Shown one piece after another: positions 61,664 through 64,000 of a stretch of 64,000 nucleotides of DNA. The notes below the pieces were generated by a model. It made no database searches. It was not told the origin of the DNA and worked only from the letters and a program-made list of their open reading frames with translations. Source of the stretch: Methanosarcina sp. MSH10X1 (GTDB taxonomy: Archaea > Halobacteriota > Methanosarcinia > Methanosarcinales > Methanosarcinaceae); the NCBI RefSeq assembly GCF_004099695.1, contig NZ_SCHL01000013.1, forward strand, positions 1 to 64,000. Direction: 5' to 3'. Position 1 is the first letter of the stretch, and every line of letters begins with the position of its first letter. The translations under genes and the position numbers were made by a program.

Positions 61664-62773
61664 TCACGTAAAATCCGTAATCAGGGTCTGCCTCGCGTCT
61701 CTTTCCCTTAGTCTTGAAACCCCTACACCTACAAGCCTTATCTTCTGCCTTCCGATAAACTCGGAAAGAAGCTGCATGGCTGTCCTCTTAATTACGAAGA
61801 TATCCGAAGTCCAGACTGGGATAGTCTTTGAGCGTGTATACGTAGAGAAATCATCATAACGAACCCTGATTGTTACAACTTTGTAAAGGAATTGGTGCTT
61901 TACGAGAGATTTATGCACACTCTCAGCAAGCAGCTCTAAATATCCTGCTATTTTTACAGGATCATTCGTATTTTCCTTAAAAGTACTGCTCCGGCTAATT
62001 GATTTTACAGCTCCCTCACTTTCTTTTATTTCACTGAAATCCAGGCCATGTGCCGCCTGTTTTAACCAGAGACCCATCTTCCCGAACCTTTCTGTAAGCC
62101 TCTGGATATCACAGTTCGCAAGCTCTTCGACTCTGGTTATTCCCATGAGTTTAAGTGCCTCGGTTGTTTTTTGGCCTATTCCGGGGATTTTTGAAACATC
62201 CAGCGGGAAAACAAAATCCTGAACGTTTTCAGGTCTTACAATAGTAAGCCCATCCGGTTTTTGAAACTTTGAAGCAATCTTTGCAATTAACTTATTAGGT
62301 CCGACTCCTACCGAACAGGTAATTCTTTCCTGTCTCTTTATTTCGTCCTTTATCCTTAGAGCGCAGAGTGCAGCCTCTTCAAAGCTTTTAATATCCGGTC
62401 CCGGAACCAGAAAGGCTTCGTCAATGCTGTACTGCTGGAACTTCCCGGCAAAACCCTTCATTATTTCCATTACGTTATCCGAAACCTGTACATAGAGCCT
62501 TATGTTCACAGGCAAAAAGGCAGCATCCGGGCATAGTTTGTAAGCCTGTGATACTGGCATTGCAGAATGAATACCATATTCCCTTGCTTCATATGAGCAG
62601 GTACATACGACACCTCGACCTTTTCCTCTCTTCGGGTCGGCGCCTACTACAACTGGAAGCCCTGCCAGTTCAGGCTTTTCTCTGACCTCTACAGAAGCAA
62701 AGAAACTATCCATATCCACATGGAGGACAATTTGCTGTTCGTTGCTCTTTGTATGAGGATTGAGCGAGAGCAT
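61664..62773 (-). CDS. dinB: DNA polymerase IV, Y family
   Basis: 369 residues. Catalytic residues are visible in LHVDMDSFFASVEVREKPEL and the second carboxylate pair in QYSIDEAFL; the helix-hairpin-helix KIPGIGQKTTEALKLMGIT and a little-finger domain with a C-terminal end of RLRERDARQTLITDFT follow. It copies past damaged bases. ATG 62773 is used; a TTG just before it also opens the frame. The gene is divergent from the SRAP protease gene, with 137 bases between the starts, likely a shared control region. Confidence 0.95.
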   Translation of the reverse strand: MLSLNPHTKSNEQQIVLHVDMDSFFASVEVREKPELAGLPVVVGADPKRGKGRGVVCTCSYEAREYGIHSAMPVSQAYKLCPDAAFLPVNIRLYVQVSDNVMEIMKGFAGKFQQYSIDEAFLVPGPDIKSFEEAALCALRIKDEIKRQERITCSVGVGPNKLIAKIASKFQKPDGLTIVRPENVQDFVFPLDVSKIPGIGQKTTEALKLMGITRVEELANCDIQRLTERFGKMGLWLKQAAHGLDFSEIKESEGAVKSISRSSTFKENTNDPVKIAGYLELLAESVHKSLVKHQFLYKVVTIRVRYDDFSTYTRSKTIPVWTSDIFVIKRTAMQLLSEFIGRQKIRLVGVGVSRLRERDARQTLITDFT

Positions 62774-62910
62774 CAAAGAAATATTTGGTGAAAAAATATA
62801 ATAACTTGAAGAAAGCTGAGTGAAAGTATTAAACTGATAGACGTATTATTCTTTAATTAGTCCAAATCTATATAAAGAATATAATTATTTTAAATAGAGA
62901 GGTAAGTGCC

Positions 62911-63630
62911 GTGTGTGGAGCATATGGACTGTCGGTAAAAACCATAAAAGATATAATTAACAGGTTTGACCTTGAAATTGAAGATGAAAACGTCGAGGAT
63001 TTCAAACCGAGATGGAACATTCGGCCAGGACAAAATAATCCAGTCGTGGTCAAAAAGGCGAAAAGTGAGAAAAATCAAATTGAGATGATGCATTGGGGAC
63101 TGCTACCTCACTTTGCCCGTGATGATCAATACAAACACAAACCGATAAATGCCAGGGCAGAAACAGTCGAAGAATTACCTTCATTCCGCCATCCGTTTCA
63201 TCGTACCCGTTGCTTAATTCCATTCACAGGCTTTTATGAACCAGATAAAATTCATTTTTCAAAAAACCCATTCCCCTGGCGCTACTTCCAGATGAAAGAC
63301 CATTCAATTTGCGCCTTTGCTGGTCTATATGATTTCTGGAAAGACAAAAACAGCGGCAAAGAAATCCATAGCTACACAATCATTACCACAGTACCGAATA
63401 CAATAGTTGGAAAATATCATGATAGAATGCCTGTTATTCTGGAAAAAGAGGATGAAGACACATGGCTGAATCCTGGCATTGAGGCTCAAAAGCTTCTTCC
63501 ACTGCTGAAATCGTTCAATTCTGAAAAAATGGAAGAATGGGAAGTCGGAGCCGCAGCAAGAAATCCGATAAACGATTATCCGGAACTTATTGAGCCAGTT
63601 AAAAGCAGCAGGCAAGGAACCCTGTTTTAA
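62911..63630 (+). CDS. SRAP/HMCES-family abasic-site DNA-protein crosslink protein
   Basis: 239 residues. The start is GTG, followed by C2 (MCGAYGLSV), the residue that forms the thiazolidine crosslink to abasic sites after Met removal. The other active-site residues are N and E in INARAETVEELPSFR, and the histidine in KYHDRMPVIL; FTGFYEP is a further signature. It shields abasic sites in single-stranded DNA. GAGAGGT stands 8 bases before the GTG. Divergent from dinB. Confidence 0.93.
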   Translation: MCGAYGLSVKTIKDIINRFDLEIEDENVEDFKPRWNIRPGQNNPVVVKKAKSEKNQIEMMHWGLLPHFARDDQYKHKPINARAETVEELPSFRHPFHRTRCLIPFTGFYEPDKIHFSKNPFPWRYFQMKDHSICAFAGLYDFWKDKNSGKEIHSYTIITTVPNTIVGKYHDRMPVILEKEDEDTWLNPGIEAQKLLPLLKSFNSEKMEEWEVGAAARNPINDYPELIEPVKSSRQGTLF

Positions 63631-63710
63631 GTGTTATAAATGTTAGCTTAGCTAAAGACTTATAGATTCTCTTTACCATATTATTGACTAATAACCAGAA
63701 TACCAATCAG

Positions 63711-63793
63711 TACTGTATTACTGTATTACTGTATTACTGTATTACTGTATTACTGTATTACTGTATTACTGTATTACTGTATTACTGTATTAC
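63711..63793. repeat. 8-base tandem repeat TACTGTAT
   Basis: Ten uninterrupted identical copies and a partial one, with another single copy after a short break (63800-63807). It lies between the SRAP gene and the CDGSH gene. Such perfect microsatellite-like tracts change length easily. Confidence 0.9.
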
Positions 63794-63803
63794 ATCCAGT
63801 ACT

Positions 63804-63865
63804 GTATTATAAGAGGGTAATGGGATCTATAAGAGGTAATGGGATTTATAAGAGGTAATGGGGGA
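63804..63865. repeat. Triplicated TATAAGAGGTAATGGGAT-type repeat
   Basis: Three near-identical copies of a 17-18-base unit directly upstream of the last gene. Each holds a TATA-like core and a GAGG, so they could set up promoter and ribosome-site variants of the CDGSH gene. Confidence 0.6.
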
Positions 63866-63873
63866 TTATGATT

Positions 63874-64000
63874 ATGGCAGTCAATGAGAGAGAAATGAGG
63901 ATTAAGATAATCAAAGACGGACCGTATCGGGTTACAGGCGGAGTGCCGCTTTTCGAACAGGTAATTGTCGCAGACGACACTGGCCACACCAGAGAATTGA
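63874..64000 (+). CDS. CDGSH iron-sulfur protein, N-terminal part (cut by the window edge)
   Basis: The first 42 codons are present. IKIIKDGPYRVTGGVPLFEQ, then VIVADDTGHTREL is the usual head of small archaeal CDGSH proteins; the iron-sulfur motif itself would lie beyond the window. ATG 63874 has GGGGG 8 bases before it; ATG 63868 also opens the frame. Confidence 0.75.
   Translation, partial: MAVNEREMRIKIIKDGPYRVTGGVPLFEQVIVADDTGHTREL

Overview
The window reads as chromosomal DNA of a methanogenic archaeon of the genus Methanosarcina or a very close relative. Signs are: archaeal TATA boxes; long AT-rich intergenic spacers full of short tandem repeats; an archaeal-type KH-less CPSF/beta-CASP nuclease; a Tsr3-type rRNA modification enzyme; a two-subunit class I fumarase; an Isf-type iron-sulfur flavoprotein; secreted parallel beta-helix (NosD-like) proteins; and an archaeal SET-domain protein of the kind described from M. 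mazei. No rRNA, tRNA, CRISPR array or intact insertion sequence was found.

Layout. 0-9.4 kb: a DapL-type aminotransferase, a beta-CASP nuclease plus DUF2148 protein pair, a tiny zinc-finger gene, a beta-helix surface protein sitting between two diverged copies of the DNA next to the topA 3' end, topA, a LOG-family nucleotide-binding protein and Tsr3. 9.4-13.4 kb: a decayed gene, a run of membrane proteins (HdeD-like, small four-helix protein, 14-TM drug exporter) and a truncated winged-helix regulator. 13.5-20.5 kb: fumarase, the caspase locus, and an Isf flavoprotein with a DUF169 protein. 21-31 kb: an FAD-dependent desaturase-like enzyme, then a cluster of four paralogous proteins built from an exact 23-residue helical repeat, with a beta-helix/thioredoxin fusion among them. 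31-38.5 kb: a complete seven-gene tryptophan operon in the order trpC-B-A-D-F-E-G on the minus strand, with a TGTACA palindrome near the predicted transcription start. 38.5-50.6 kb: a DNA-binding/thioredoxin-like fusion, cyclophilin, B12-dependent ribonucleotide reductase, two tandem EamA exporters, an ABC ATPase, a frameshifted PPC-domain gene, enolase and an ABC permease. 50.6-64 kb: a TauE-type exporter, a phage-like protein, an APC transporter, a SET protein, a membrane metalloprotease, an AT-rich segment with an RNase J-like hydrolase and a CARF-winged-helix regulator, a MITE-like element, a CPBP protease, then a divergent DNA-damage pair (DinB and a SRAP/HMCES protease) and the start of a CDGSH iron-sulfur gene cut by the window edge.

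Strongest candidates for something new: (1) the two-gene caspase locus at 15.3-18.4 kb, where one polypeptide joins an inside caspase, a very long charged coiled coil, one membrane helix and an outside YVTN beta-propeller, preceded by a small gene that looks like an effector-associated component; (2) the 23-residue-repeat protein family at 23.8-30.9 kb; (3) the ribbon-helix-helix-like plus thioredoxin-like fusion at 38.7 kb, a possible redox-responsive regulator; (4) the CARF regulator next to an RNase J-like hydrolase with no CRISPR nearby. Several genes can only be read in full by using non-AUG start codons (CTG, ATC, ACG) placed behind good Shine-Dalgarno sequences, and two genes carry single-base frameshifts. 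These are either real biology or sequence errors, and the distinction matters for anyone using this sequence.
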